Part shown: positions 1 through 6,517 of the stretch, in pieces | Layout of the letters: each line of letters starts with the position of its first letter | How positions within the stretch are numbered: the stretch's first letter is position 1 | Source of the DNA: Chitinophagaceae bacterium | GTDB taxonomy: Bacteria; Bacteroidota; Bacteroidia; Chitinophagales; Chitinophagaceae | Length of the DNA stretch: 8,118 nt | NCBI GenBank assembly: GCA_003455235.1 | Contig: DMRT01000003.1 | Location: 1 to 8,118 of the forward strand | Direction of reading: 5' to 3' | Position numbers and translations under genes: made by a program | The notes under the pieces: generated by a model | What the model saw: the letters and a program-made list of their open reading frames with translations, nothing else | Told to the model about the DNA's origin: nothing | The model's database searches: none

Positions 1-1
1 T

Positions 2-1249
2 ACCATTTGTGAAGATATCTGGAACCTGGGCGACAACCCCATGTACCGCACCTGCCCGATGGATGAACTGATGAAGCAGCAGCCGGATGTGATGATCAAC
101 CTGTCCGCTTCTCCCTTTGATTATACACACGATGAAGACCGCAAGGCCACCATCAAATCAAACGTGCTGAAATATAAGCTGCCCTTGTTTTACTGCAATG
201 CCGTGGGCAGTCAAACGGAGATCGTTTTTGACGGCGCTTCCCTGGTCTTTGATAAAGACGCCAATCTATGCGGACAGCTTCCGGCTTTTGAATCTTCCCT
301 TCAGCAGTTTGTACTGAATGATGATGGAACGATTGATGCCCCCGTACTGGAACCGGCCAGCCGGGTGCCGGATAAAGAACTGAATCCAACGGGGCTGGAA
401 GAAAACCTCAACATCGGCCAGGTACATGATGCCATCATCATGGGCATCCGGGACTATTTTTCCAAGATGGGATTCGCTAAAGCCATCCTTGGCAGCAGCG
501 GCGGCATCGACAGTGCCGTTACCCTGGTGCTGGCCTGCACGGCACTGGGCAAAGAAAATGTACGGGCGGTATTGATGCCTTCGCAGTATTCCACCAGTCA
601 TTCGGTGGATGATGCGGAGCAACTGAGCCTGCATCTCGGCAACCCGTACGACATCATCCCTATTGAAAATATCTACAACAGCTTTTTAAATGAACTGAAA
701 CCGGTTTTTAATGGTATGCCCTTCAGCATTGCAGAAGAAAACATTCAAAGCCGCACAAGGGGTAACCTGCTGATGGCAATCGCCAATAAGTTCGGGTATA
801 TTTTGCTGAATACATCCAATAAGAGTGAGCTGGCAACCGGTTATGGAACCTTATATGGTGATATGGCCGGCGGGTTGGGGGTATTGGGTGATTGCTACAA
901 GCAGCAGGTATATGCCCTGGCCAGGTACATCAACCGCGAAAAAGAGATCATTCCCAACAACATCATCCGCAAAGCGCCCAGTGCAGAGTTAAGGCCCGGA
1001 CAGAAAGATTCCGATTCGTTACCGGATTATTCAATACTCGATAAGATATTGTACCAGTATATCGAAAGAAGGCAGGGGCCGAAAGAGATCAAGGTGCAGG
1101 GCTTTGAGGCGGCTTTGGTGGACCGGGTGCTGCGAATGGTGAATATTAACGAGTATAAGCGGAATCAGTTCTGTCCCATCATCCGTATCTCTCCCAAAGC
1201 ATTTGGGGTGGGAAGAAGAATTCCCATTGTAGGAAAGTACCTCAGCTGA
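2..1249 (+). CDS. nadE: NAD+ synthetase, glutamine-dependent (5'-truncated by window edge)
   Basis: Makes NAD+ from deamido-NAD+, ATP and glutamine, the last step of NAD synthesis, in the cytoplasm. The reading frame is open from base 2, so the gene starts upstream of the window; the first ATG at 41 is internal. The visible 415 codons begin inside the N-terminal nitrilase-type glutaminase domain. The motif ICEDIW (bases 5-22) carries what should be its catalytic Cys (8-10), followed by NLSASPF. The C-terminal synthetase domain holds the ATP-pyrophosphatase loop SGGIDS (497-514) and the family-typical segments QSRTRGN, NTSNKSELATGYGTLYGD and KAPSAELRPGQ. The fused glutaminase shows this is the glutamine-using two-domain form rather than the short ammonia-using form. 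The glutaminase Glu and Lys residues lie outside the window and cannot be checked. The gene ends in TGA, 7 bp from the convergent deacetylase gene. Confidence 0.96.
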   Translation, partial: TICEDIWNLGDNPMYRTCPMDELMKQQPDVMINLSASPFDYTHDEDRKATIKSNVLKYKLPLFYCNAVGSQTEIVFDGASLVFDKDANLCGQLPAFESSLQQFVLNDDGTIDAPVLEPASRVPDKELNPTGLEENLNIGQVHDAIIMGIRDYFSKMGFAKAILGSSGGIDSAVTLVLACTALGKENVRAVLMPSQYSTSHSVDDAEQLSLHLGNPYDIIPIENIYNSFLNELKPVFNGMPFSIAEENIQSRTRGNLLMAIANKFGYILLNTSNKSELATGYGTLYGDMAGGLGVLGDCYKQQVYALARYINREKEIIPNNIIRKAPSAELRPGQKDSDSLPDYSILDKILYQYIERRQGPKEIKVQGFEAALVDRVLRMVNINEYKRNQFCPIIRISPKAFGVGRRIPIVGKYLS

Positions 1250-1256
1250 GTATGTA

Positions 1257-2027
1257 TTAAAAATCAGTTTTCAATCCTTTTGATGTAACAAACCTTCTGA
1301 AATAACTGCTGTTTTCCTTATTCTTTATTTTACTCTCAGCATCTTCTCCCATTTCTTCCGGAGTGTATTGGGTGACGTAGCACTTGAAGGCCTCCAGCGC
1401 TTTCAATTCGTCCGCATCCGTATAATCCACCCGTACATTATAATATTGTTTATCCACCCAGCCAAGATCCCCGGATTCGCCCAGCTCTTTGGTCCATGCC
1501 AGGTAGTACAACGGGTATTGGTCAACCCATCCTTCCATCAGCAATAATTCAGTGATCGATGCCCCGATTACGATGTGTTCCGAATGGTGGGTGTCGCCGT
1601 CCGGGCCGAATGTGATAATGATATCGGGTTTGATGAGCGAAAGCTTTTCTTTCAGCAGCAGCAACAGTTTTTTGTGTGCATTGAAATAATTCCTCACGCC
1701 GATCTTTGTATCCAGTCTTTCAATCGATAAAAAGACGGGAGGTTCAACGCCCATCCGTTCACAGGCGCATATGGTTTCGAGCTTGCGGAGGTTACCGAGA
1801 GAATCACCGGCGGGGATTTTTGTGACCCGGGTTCCATCTTTTCCGTCGGTGGCAATCATCACATATACTTTATTCCCCAGCCTTGAGTACCTGACCAGCA
1901 CATCTGCAACAGCGGTTTCATCATCGGGATGAGCGCCGATAAATAGAATGGTTTTTGGCGGATTGGCTTGGGAAAATCCTGCACAGGCTGTCAGCAATAA
2001 AAGAAAGGGAGCCATAAGTTTTTTCAT
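1257..2027 (-). CDS. PIG-L/LmbE-family deacetylase, probable lipoprotein
   Basis: This 256-residue protein belongs to the PIG-L (LmbE-like) family of zinc-dependent hydrolases that remove N-acetyl groups from sugar-containing substrates; the substrate here cannot be read from sequence. The family motif AHPDDE lies at residues 32-37, with the metal ligands and catalytic Asp expected at His33, Asp35 and Asp36. A second His motif, HHSEH, is at residues 147-151, where the family's third zinc ligand falls. The N-terminus is a signal peptide (MKK, a Leu-rich core, then LTAC with Cys15), which fits a lipobox, so export and lipid anchoring are likely. Signal peptidase I cleavage after FSQA is an alternative. 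The UPF0145 gene lies 30 bp upstream on the same strand, so the two may be co-transcribed. No strong Shine-Dalgarno site is visible. Function is known at family level only. Confidence 0.9.
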   Translation of the reverse strand: MKKLMAPFLLLLTACAGFSQANPPKTILFIGAHPDDETAVADVLVRYSRLGNKVYVMIATDGKDGTRVTKIPAGDSLGNLRKLETICACERMGVEPPVFLSIERLDTKIGVRNYFNAHKKLLLLLKEKLSLIKPDIIITFGPDGDTHHSEHIVIGASITELLLMEGWVDQYPLYYLAWTKELGESGDLGWVDKQYYNVRVDYTDADELKALEAFKCYVTQYTPEEMGEDAESKIKNKENSSYFRRFVTSKGLKTDF

Positions 2028-2057
2028 TGCCGGACATTGACAGGGTTCAGCATGGGA

Positions 2058-2390
2058 TTATATTTTTTCCACCACCACCGCTGTTCCATACGCCAGTACT
2101 TCGGTAACACCATTCATTACTTCATTGGCATCATAGCGCATGTTGATGATGGCATTGGCGCCCCGATCTTCTGCGTGCTGTACCATAAACTGGTAGGCTT
2201 CTTCCCTGGTTTTTTCGCAGAGTTCTGCATAGATAGAGATCTTGCCGCCGAACAATGTCTGGAAACCACCGGCAATATTTCCCAGCAGGCTGCGGCTGCG
2301 TACCGTGATGCCCCGGATGATGCCGAGGTGTTTGGTAATGCGGTATCCCTCCAGTACATTGGAAGTGGTGATGAGTTGCTGATCGATCAT
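2058..2390 (-). CDS. UPF0145 / YbjQ-family protein
   Basis: A 110-residue protein with the full-length pattern of the UPF0145 (YbjQ, DUF74, 'putative heavy-metal-binding') family, which usually runs about 100-110 residues. Recognisable parts are the N-terminal TTSNVLEGYRI strand, GIIRGITVRSRS in the middle, the helix with REEAY, and GANAIINMRYD followed by a C-terminal strand ending AVVVEKI. Members form small ring-like oligomers and are annotated as metal-binding by family, but no experimentally settled role is known to me and no obvious cysteine metal cluster is present. There is no signal peptide or membrane segment, so it is probably cytoplasmic. It is the first gene of a likely two-gene unit with the deacetylase and is divergent from moxR. 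A promoter candidate lies about 35 bp upstream. Confidence 0.88.
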   Translation of the reverse strand: MIDQQLITTSNVLEGYRITKHLGIIRGITVRSRSLLGNIAGGFQTLFGGKISIYAELCEKTREEAYQFMVQHAEDRGANAIINMRYDANEVMNGVTEVLAYGTAVVVEKI

Positions 2391-2424
2391 AATTGAAAGT
2401 TTTATGAAAGTTAAACTATTTTAA

Positions 2425-2456
2425 CAAAGTTTTTCTGCAGCTGCTAAAACGGCAAA
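2425..2456 (-). promoter_or_regulatory. Candidate Bacteroidetes-type promoter for the UPF0145 gene
   Basis: Read on the minus strand, TTTG (2453-2456) is followed after exactly 20 bp by AAACTTTG (2425-2432). The Bacteroidetes housekeeping sigma factor recognises roughly a -33 TTTG and a -7 TAnnTTTG about 19-21 bp apart. The -7 half here matches at all positions except the first T. It would give a leader of about 30 nt before the ATG. The spacer contains the palindrome GCAGCTGC (2437-2444), which could be an operator or chance. This is pattern matching only. Confidence 0.35.
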
Positions 2457-2523
2457 ATATTTGTTCAGGCTTAGTTCGTACTTTGCGAGATAAATTTTTA
2501 CAAGCCAATATAACCATTACACT

Positions 2524-3525
2524 ATGGCCCAGACCTCAGAAGACATCCGCCTGCTGAATGAAAAGATCAACCATGCCGCAGGATTTGTTACCCGTATCAA
2601 TGATGAATTAAGTAAAGTGATTGTTGGACAGCAAGCCATGCTGGAACGGCTGCTCATCGGGCTGCTCAGCAATGGCCATGTGTTGCTGGAAGGTGTGCCC
2701 GGGCTGGCAAAAACCTTGTCCATTAAATCACTTTCGCAGTCGGTGCATGCCCAGTTCAGCCGCATCCAGTTTACGCCCGACCTGTTACCCGCTGATGTGG
2801 TGGGAACGATGATATACAACCAGGCCAAGAATGAATTCATGGTACGTAAAGGCCCCATTTTTTCTAATTTCATTCTGGCCGATGAGATCAACCGGGCTCC
2901 GGCAAAAGTACAGAGCGCCCTGCTGGAAGCCATGCAGGAGAAACAGGTTACCATCGGAGAAACAACCTACAAGCTCCCCGAGCCTTTCCTTGTACTTGCC
3001 ACACAAAACCCGATTGAGCAGGAAGGAACCTACCCGTTGCCTGAAGCACAGGTGGACCGGTTTATGCTGAAAGTGGTAGTGGATTATCCTTCTAAATCAG
3101 AAGAACAACTGATCATCCGGCAGAATACGTTGGGACTGGTTTCGGCGCCGATCAACCCCGTTGCATCCACCAGTGAGATACTCACCGCCAAAGAACTGGT
3201 ACGCCAGGTATACGTAGATGAAAAGGTAGAGAACTATATCCTCGATATCGTTTTTGCCACCCGTTTCCCCGAGAAATACAACCTGCAAAAACTGAAACCC
3301 CTGATCGGCTTTGGCGGATCGCCCCGGGCAAGCATTAACCTGGCGCTGGCAGCCAAAGCCTATGCGTTCCTCAACAGCCGGGCCTACGTGATACCGGAAG
3401 ACGTGAGAGGTATTTGTAAAGATGTATTGCGGCACCGCATCGGGTTAACCTACGAGGCAGAAGCAGAGAATGTAAATGTTGAACAGATCATCAATGAGAT
3501 TTTGAGGGTGGTGAATGTACCGTAG
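2524..3525 (+). CDS. moxR: MoxR-family AAA+ ATPase
   Basis: A 333-residue cytoplasmic AAA+ ATPase of the MoxR family, full family length. In order: Walker A GVPGLAKT at residues 57-64, Walker B FILADE at 116-121 followed by INRAP, the insert motif LLEAMQEKQVT, sensor 1 in TQNP (160-163), the arginine-finger region QVDRF (176-180), and sensor 2 in GGSPRAS (264-270). All key ATPase residues are present. MoxR proteins are thought to be chaperones that use ATP to mature or activate partner proteins carrying von Willebrand A domains; the next genes encode such partners. The ATG at 2524 gives the usual N-terminal helix before the ATPase core. It is the first gene of the row, with a 133-bp divergent spacer upstream. 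An 84-bp gap separates it from the DUF58 gene. The symbol is a family name; the specific client is inferred from neighbours. Confidence 0.95.
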   Translation: MAQTSEDIRLLNEKINHAAGFVTRINDELSKVIVGQQAMLERLLIGLLSNGHVLLEGVPGLAKTLSIKSLSQSVHAQFSRIQFTPDLLPADVVGTMIYNQAKNEFMVRKGPIFSNFILADEINRAPAKVQSALLEAMQEKQVTIGETTYKLPEPFLVLATQNPIEQEGTYPLPEAQVDRFMLKVVVDYPSKSEEQLIIRQNTLGLVSAPINPVASTSEILTAKELVRQVYVDEKVENYILDIVFATRFPEKYNLQKLKPLIGFGGSPRASINLALAAKAYAFLNSRAYVIPEDVRGICKDVLRHRIGLTYEAEAENVNVEQIINEILRVVNVP

Positions 3526-3565
3526 AAACGGTCCCCGCCGGATGACGGTTCTTTGGATTTTCTAC
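3519..3565 (+). repeat. Inverted repeats in the moxR-DUF58 spacer
   Basis: Two inverted repeats overlap the moxR stop codon. A small one pairs ACCGT (3519-3523) with ACGGT (3528-3532) around a 4-nt loop. A larger, mutually exclusive one pairs GTAGAAA (3522-3528) with TTTCTAC (3559-3565) across about 30 nt. No T-run follows the small hairpin, so it does not look like an intrinsic terminator. It may be mRNA structure between the two cistrons, or chance. The spacer then becomes A-rich with several AAAC repeats just before the DUF58 ATG. Confidence 0.3.
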
Positions 3566-3609
3566 AACAGTCAGCAGAAAACGGGAAACGAAACAACGAG
3601 AAACACTTC

Positions 3610-4479
3610 ATGTTAACAACCGAAGAAATACTTAAAAAAGTCCGTGAGCTCGAGATCAAGAGCAAGAAGATCACCACGCATTTATTTACGGGTGAGTATC
3701 ATTCTGCTTTTAAGGGAAAAGGCATGAGCTTCCGCGAAGTGAGGGAGTACTATGCCGGCGATGATGTGCGTTTTATTGACTGGAATGTAAGTGCCCGGTT
3801 CAGTCACCCATTCACCAAAGTATTTGAGGAAGAGCGGGAGCTGACAGTGATGCTGCTGATTGATACCAGCGCCAGTAATTTATTTGGTACGGTTGCCCGG
3901 CAGAAGAAAGACCTGATCACCGAGATAGCGGCGGTGCTTACTTTCAGTGCCATCAGCAACAATGATAAAGTGGGTGCCATATTCTTCAGCGATAAGATGG
4001 AGAAATACATCGCTCCCAAAAAAGGCCGTCAGCATGCATTGTACATTGTTCGTGAATTGCTGACTGTGGAGCCGACCAAGAAAGGCACCAACCTGGATGA
4101 TGCCATCAAATTCTTCAGCCGTTCGGTAAAACAACGCAGCATTGCCTTTGTACTCAGCGATTTTATTGCATCGGGCTACGACGATGACCTGAAAGTGATC
4201 GGCAATAAACACGATGTGATTGGTATCCGGGTATACGACAAAATGGATATGCAATTACCCGAAGCAGGACTGCTGCAGGTACAGGATGCCGAAACCGGCC
4301 AGTCGAAATGGATCGACAGCAGCAGCGCCCTGGTGCGTTATAATTACCAGCAACATTTTATGAAGCAGAGCGAAGCCAGTAAGAATTATTTCCGCAAAGC
4401 GGGCGCCGAACTGCTGCACGTACGTACGGATGATGACTACGTAAAGATCCTCCAGAAATTTTTCATTAAACGAAGCTGA
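3610..4479 (+). CDS. DUF58-family protein with von Willebrand A-like fold
   Basis: A DUF58 protein of 289 residues, the usual short form for a MoxR neighbour. The N-terminal part reads like the family: HLFTGEYHSAFKGKGM, then the signature FREVREYYAGDD and IDWNVSAR (residues 56-63), then EEERELTVMLLID. The metal-ion-dependent adhesion-site motif DxSxS is intact as DTSAS (85-89). A later Thr in GTNLDDA and an Asp in VLSDF complete the expected MIDAS set. No membrane segment is evident, so it is probably cytoplasmic or peripheral and a likely client of the MoxR ATPase. The ATG at 3610 is chosen because the family conservation begins there. The frame stays open upstream to a TTG at 3553, but that would add 19 low-complexity, unfamily-like residues. 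The gap to the next gene is 11 bp, supporting an operon. The biochemical role is not established. Confidence 0.92.
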   Translation: MLTTEEILKKVRELEIKSKKITTHLFTGEYHSAFKGKGMSFREVREYYAGDDVRFIDWNVSARFSHPFTKVFEEERELTVMLLIDTSASNLFGTVARQKKDLITEIAAVLTFSAISNNDKVGAIFFSDKMEKYIAPKKGRQHALYIVRELLTVEPTKKGTNLDDAIKFFSRSVKQRSIAFVLSDFIASGYDDDLKVIGNKHDVIGIRVYDKMDMQLPEAGLLQVQDAETGQSKWIDSSSALVRYNYQQHFMKQSEASKNYFRKAGAELLHVRTDDDYVKILQKFFIKRS

Positions 4480-4490
4480 TACGGACCATA

Positions 4491-5414
4491 ATGCTGAACA
4501 GAACGATACGAATTCTTTTTTTACCAGTCGTCCTGGCAGCCTGCCTGTTTTTTTCCGGTGCAGCCTGTTACAGCCAGTCTGTTCAAACCATCACCGACCG
4601 CAAAGACATCCTGATCGGGGAACAGGTGAAACTGAAAATAAGAATAACTCCGTTGCCCGGAGCCGGGACTGTTTCACCCGGATTGTCTGTGCCTGATTCC
4701 ATTCCTCATTTCGATATTGTGGATATAGGCAAAGCGAATGCTGCAGAAGATAATCCACAGGTGGTTGATCAAACCATCACCTTCACCAGTTTCGATTCGG
4801 GCAGGTGGGTATTCCCTGCTTTGTCTTTCCGGGGTTCGGCAATTAAAACCGATTCGTTTGAAGTGAATGTGTCCTATTCGGCAGCTGATACCAGCAACCA
4901 GCTGCGTGACATCAAACCCATCATCAGCGTGTACGTAGCGGATTATACACTGTATTATATCATTGGTGGATCGGTATTGCTGTTGCTGCTTCTGTTCCTC
5001 CTTTACCGTTATCTGAAGAAGAACAAAAAGGAAAAACCATCCATTCCTGCATCCAGGCTATCGCCTTATGACGAAGCCATGGCCGGGATGAATAAACTGG
5101 CACAGCTGAACCTGCAGGATGCAGCATCGGTTAAGCAGTACCATACAGAACTGGCTGGTATTTTTAAACGGTACCTGGGAAGAAAACAGCAGAAGGACCT
5201 TTCCACCCGAACTACCGGCGACCTGTTGGTACGGATGACAAAGAGCGGTATGAGTCCGGATCAGGTATCGGTGCTGGCCACCGCCCTGCGCTGCACGGAT
5301 GCCGTTAAATTCGCCAAGTATATTCCGGAGAGTGTTGAGTCACAGGATTGCCTTCAAAAAATAAAGGCCATCATCGAACTGACCGAACATGAAACCTCAA
5401 TCCCCAAATCTTAA
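4491..5414 (+). CDS. DUF4381-like membrane protein with extracytoplasmic domain
   Basis: A 307-residue bitopic membrane protein. Residues 1 to about 29 form a signal sequence ending near CYSQ; an LAAC lipobox-like motif at 15-18 sits inside its hydrophobic core, so lipidation cannot be excluded. Residues about 30-150 look beta-rich and extracytoplasmic (for example SGRWVFPALSFRG), reminiscent of BatD-type ectodomains. One membrane segment spans about 154-172 and is followed by a basic stop (RYLKKNKKEK). The cytoplasmic tail, about 185-300, resembles DUF4381, including the telling VKFAKY-P pattern near the end. DUF4381 genes normally lie between DUF58 and vWA genes in MoxR operons, exactly as here. 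The likely role is a membrane scaffold or partner for the vWA protein. The assignment rests on position and tail pattern; the ectodomain is not confidently assigned. The next gene starts 6 bp downstream. Confidence 0.75.
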   Translation: MLNRTIRILFLPVVLAACLFFSGAACYSQSVQTITDRKDILIGEQVKLKIRITPLPGAGTVSPGLSVPDSIPHFDIVDIGKANAAEDNPQVVDQTITFTSFDSGRWVFPALSFRGSAIKTDSFEVNVSYSAADTSNQLRDIKPIISVYVADYTLYYIIGGSVLLLLLLFLLYRYLKKNKKEKPSIPASRLSPYDEAMAGMNKLAQLNLQDAASVKQYHTELAGIFKRYLGRKQQKDLSTRTTGDLLVRMTKSGMSPDQVSVLATALRCTDAVKFAKYIPESVESQDCLQKIKAIIELTEHETSIPKS

Positions 5415-5420
5415 ACAACC

Positions 5421-6422
5421 TTGCTTTTTAACTACTTTAAAGATATCAGTTTTGGCCAGCCCTGGTTCTTCGCATTGCTGCTGGTTGTGCCGGTACTCAT
5501 TTACTGGTATGTATATAAAAGCAATGCCCGGCAGGGAGCCATTGCCATTTCTGATGCATCAGCCCCCGGACTTTCTTCCTGGAAAAGCGGGATGAGGCAT
5601 TTTCCATTCATCCTTCGTTTGCTTTTGATACTATTTATCATTACTGCACTGGCCAGGCCACAAACGGTTTATGAGGAACAAAATGTGGAAGGCGAGGGAG
5701 TGGACATTGTGCTGTGCATTGATGTAAGCGGAAGCATGACGGCGCAGGACCTTACCCCCAACCGGCTGGAAGCAGCAAAAAATGTGGCCATCGATTTTGT
5801 GAACCGGCGTCCAACCGACCGCATCGGCATCGTTATTTTTTCCGGTGAAAGCTTTACGCAATGCCCCATCACCACCGACCGCCGTGTATTGGTTTCTGCC
5901 ATCGAAAATATCCGCAACGGGTTGCTCGAAGACGGTACCGCCATCGGCTCCGGGCTGGGTACCAGTGTAGACCGCCTTCGCAGCAGCAAAACAAAGAGCA
6001 AGATCGTTATACTGCTCACTGATGGAGAAAACAACGGGGGATTGATTGATCCGCAGACTGCCAAAGAGATCGCCAAAGCATTCAGCATAAAAGTGTATAC
6101 CATTGGGGTTGGTACCGATGGATATGCCCCCACGCCGGTAAACACACCCATGGGTGTGGTGATGCAGCAGGGAAAAGTGTCTATTGATGAAAAGCTGCTG
6201 AAAGAGATCGCCGGAGAAACGGGAGGTAAGTATTTCCGGGCCAGGGATAATGAAAGCCTGGCCGGCATTTATAACGAGATTGATCAATTAGAGAAATCAA
6301 AAGTGGAGATCACGAACCGTACCCGCTATACAGAAAAATTCCTTCCATTTGTTCTGGCTGCGCTGGCCCTGCTGCTGGCAGAAATGCTGCTTCGATATAC
6401 CGTTTTCCGGAAATTCCCTTAA
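5421..6422 (+). CDS. batA: BatA-type von Willebrand factor A membrane protein (TTG start)
   Basis: A 333-residue inner-membrane vWA protein matching BatA (Bacteroides aerotolerance) in length and layout. The N-terminus NYFKDISFGQPWFF leads into a first membrane segment (about 14-32), with a second at about 61-78 ending ALARPQ, the vWA domain at about 95-285 and a C-terminal membrane segment at about 308-329. The MIDAS is intact: DVSGS (101-105), Thr173 in EDGTAIGSG and Asp201 in LLTDGEN, so metal binding is expected. The vWA domain should face the periplasm-side or cytosol depending on topology, which I cannot decide. The start is TTG: a stop in the same frame at 5412-5414 (the end of the previous gene) and the lack of any ATG before codon 58 force it, and the family's N-terminus aligns from there. 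It is the last gene of the row; batB-E do not follow. Confidence 0.9.
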   Translation: MLFNYFKDISFGQPWFFALLLVVPVLIYWYVYKSNARQGAIAISDASAPGLSSWKSGMRHFPFILRLLLILFIITALARPQTVYEEQNVEGEGVDIVLCIDVSGSMTAQDLTPNRLEAAKNVAIDFVNRRPTDRIGIVIFSGESFTQCPITTDRRVLVSAIENIRNGLLEDGTAIGSGLGTSVDRLRSSKTKSKIVILLTDGENNGGLIDPQTAKEIAKAFSIKVYTIGVGTDGYAPTPVNTPMGVVMQQGKVSIDEKLLKEIAGETGGKYFRARDNESLAGIYNEIDQLEKSKVEITNRTRYTEKFLPFVLAALALLLAEMLLRYTVFRKFP

Positions 6423-6459
6423 CCGGACTTCCGGAGTTTTTTTAAACTTCCAAGTCTGG
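6405..6459 (+). terminator. Candidate intrinsic terminator after batA
   Basis: TTCCGGAA (6405-6412) can pair with TTCCGGAG (6429-6436), giving an 8-bp stem with one G-U pair. A run of seven T (6437-6443) follows at once. The left arm lies inside the last batA codons. A competing, longer hairpin pairs CCGGACTT (6423-6430) with AAGTCTGG (6452-6459), with an inner GGAGTTT/AAAC-TTCC stem around TTTT. Either structure would mark the end of the four-gene row before rsgA. Stability was judged by eye, not calculated. Confidence 0.55.
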
Positions 6460-6517
6460 TTACGATAGTCTAATGGCAGGTCAAACCATGGTACGCTTTT
6501 ATTCATGATATTTGCCT

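Noticed and set aside
2037..2396. Plus-strand 119-codon open frame opposite the UPF0145 gene
   Set aside because: The minus-strand frame matches a known family over its full length; the plus-strand peptide is His/Phe-rich shadow sequence.
2460..2498. moxR promoter candidates: TTTG at 2460-2463 with TACTTTGC at 2479-2486, or TAAATTTT at 2491-2498
   Set aside because: The first -7 half is one base short of TAnnTTTG and its spacer is too short at about 15 bp. The second lacks a TTG at the right distance. A promoter must lie in this spacer or further upstream, but I cannot place it.
3553..3609. TTG-initiated N-terminal extension of the DUF58 protein
   Set aside because: The added 19 residues are polar and low in complexity and do not look like the family, whose conserved part begins at the ATG at 3610.
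5631..6287. Long minus-strand open frames of about 200 codons opposite batA
   Set aside because: They are antisense shadows of a well-supported vWA gene with intact MIDAS motifs; their translations show no domain pattern.
6507..6514. GATATTTG just before rsgA as a -7 promoter element
   Set aside because: It mismatches the first base, would start transcription past the ATG at 6518, and has no TTTG partner at the right distance upstream.
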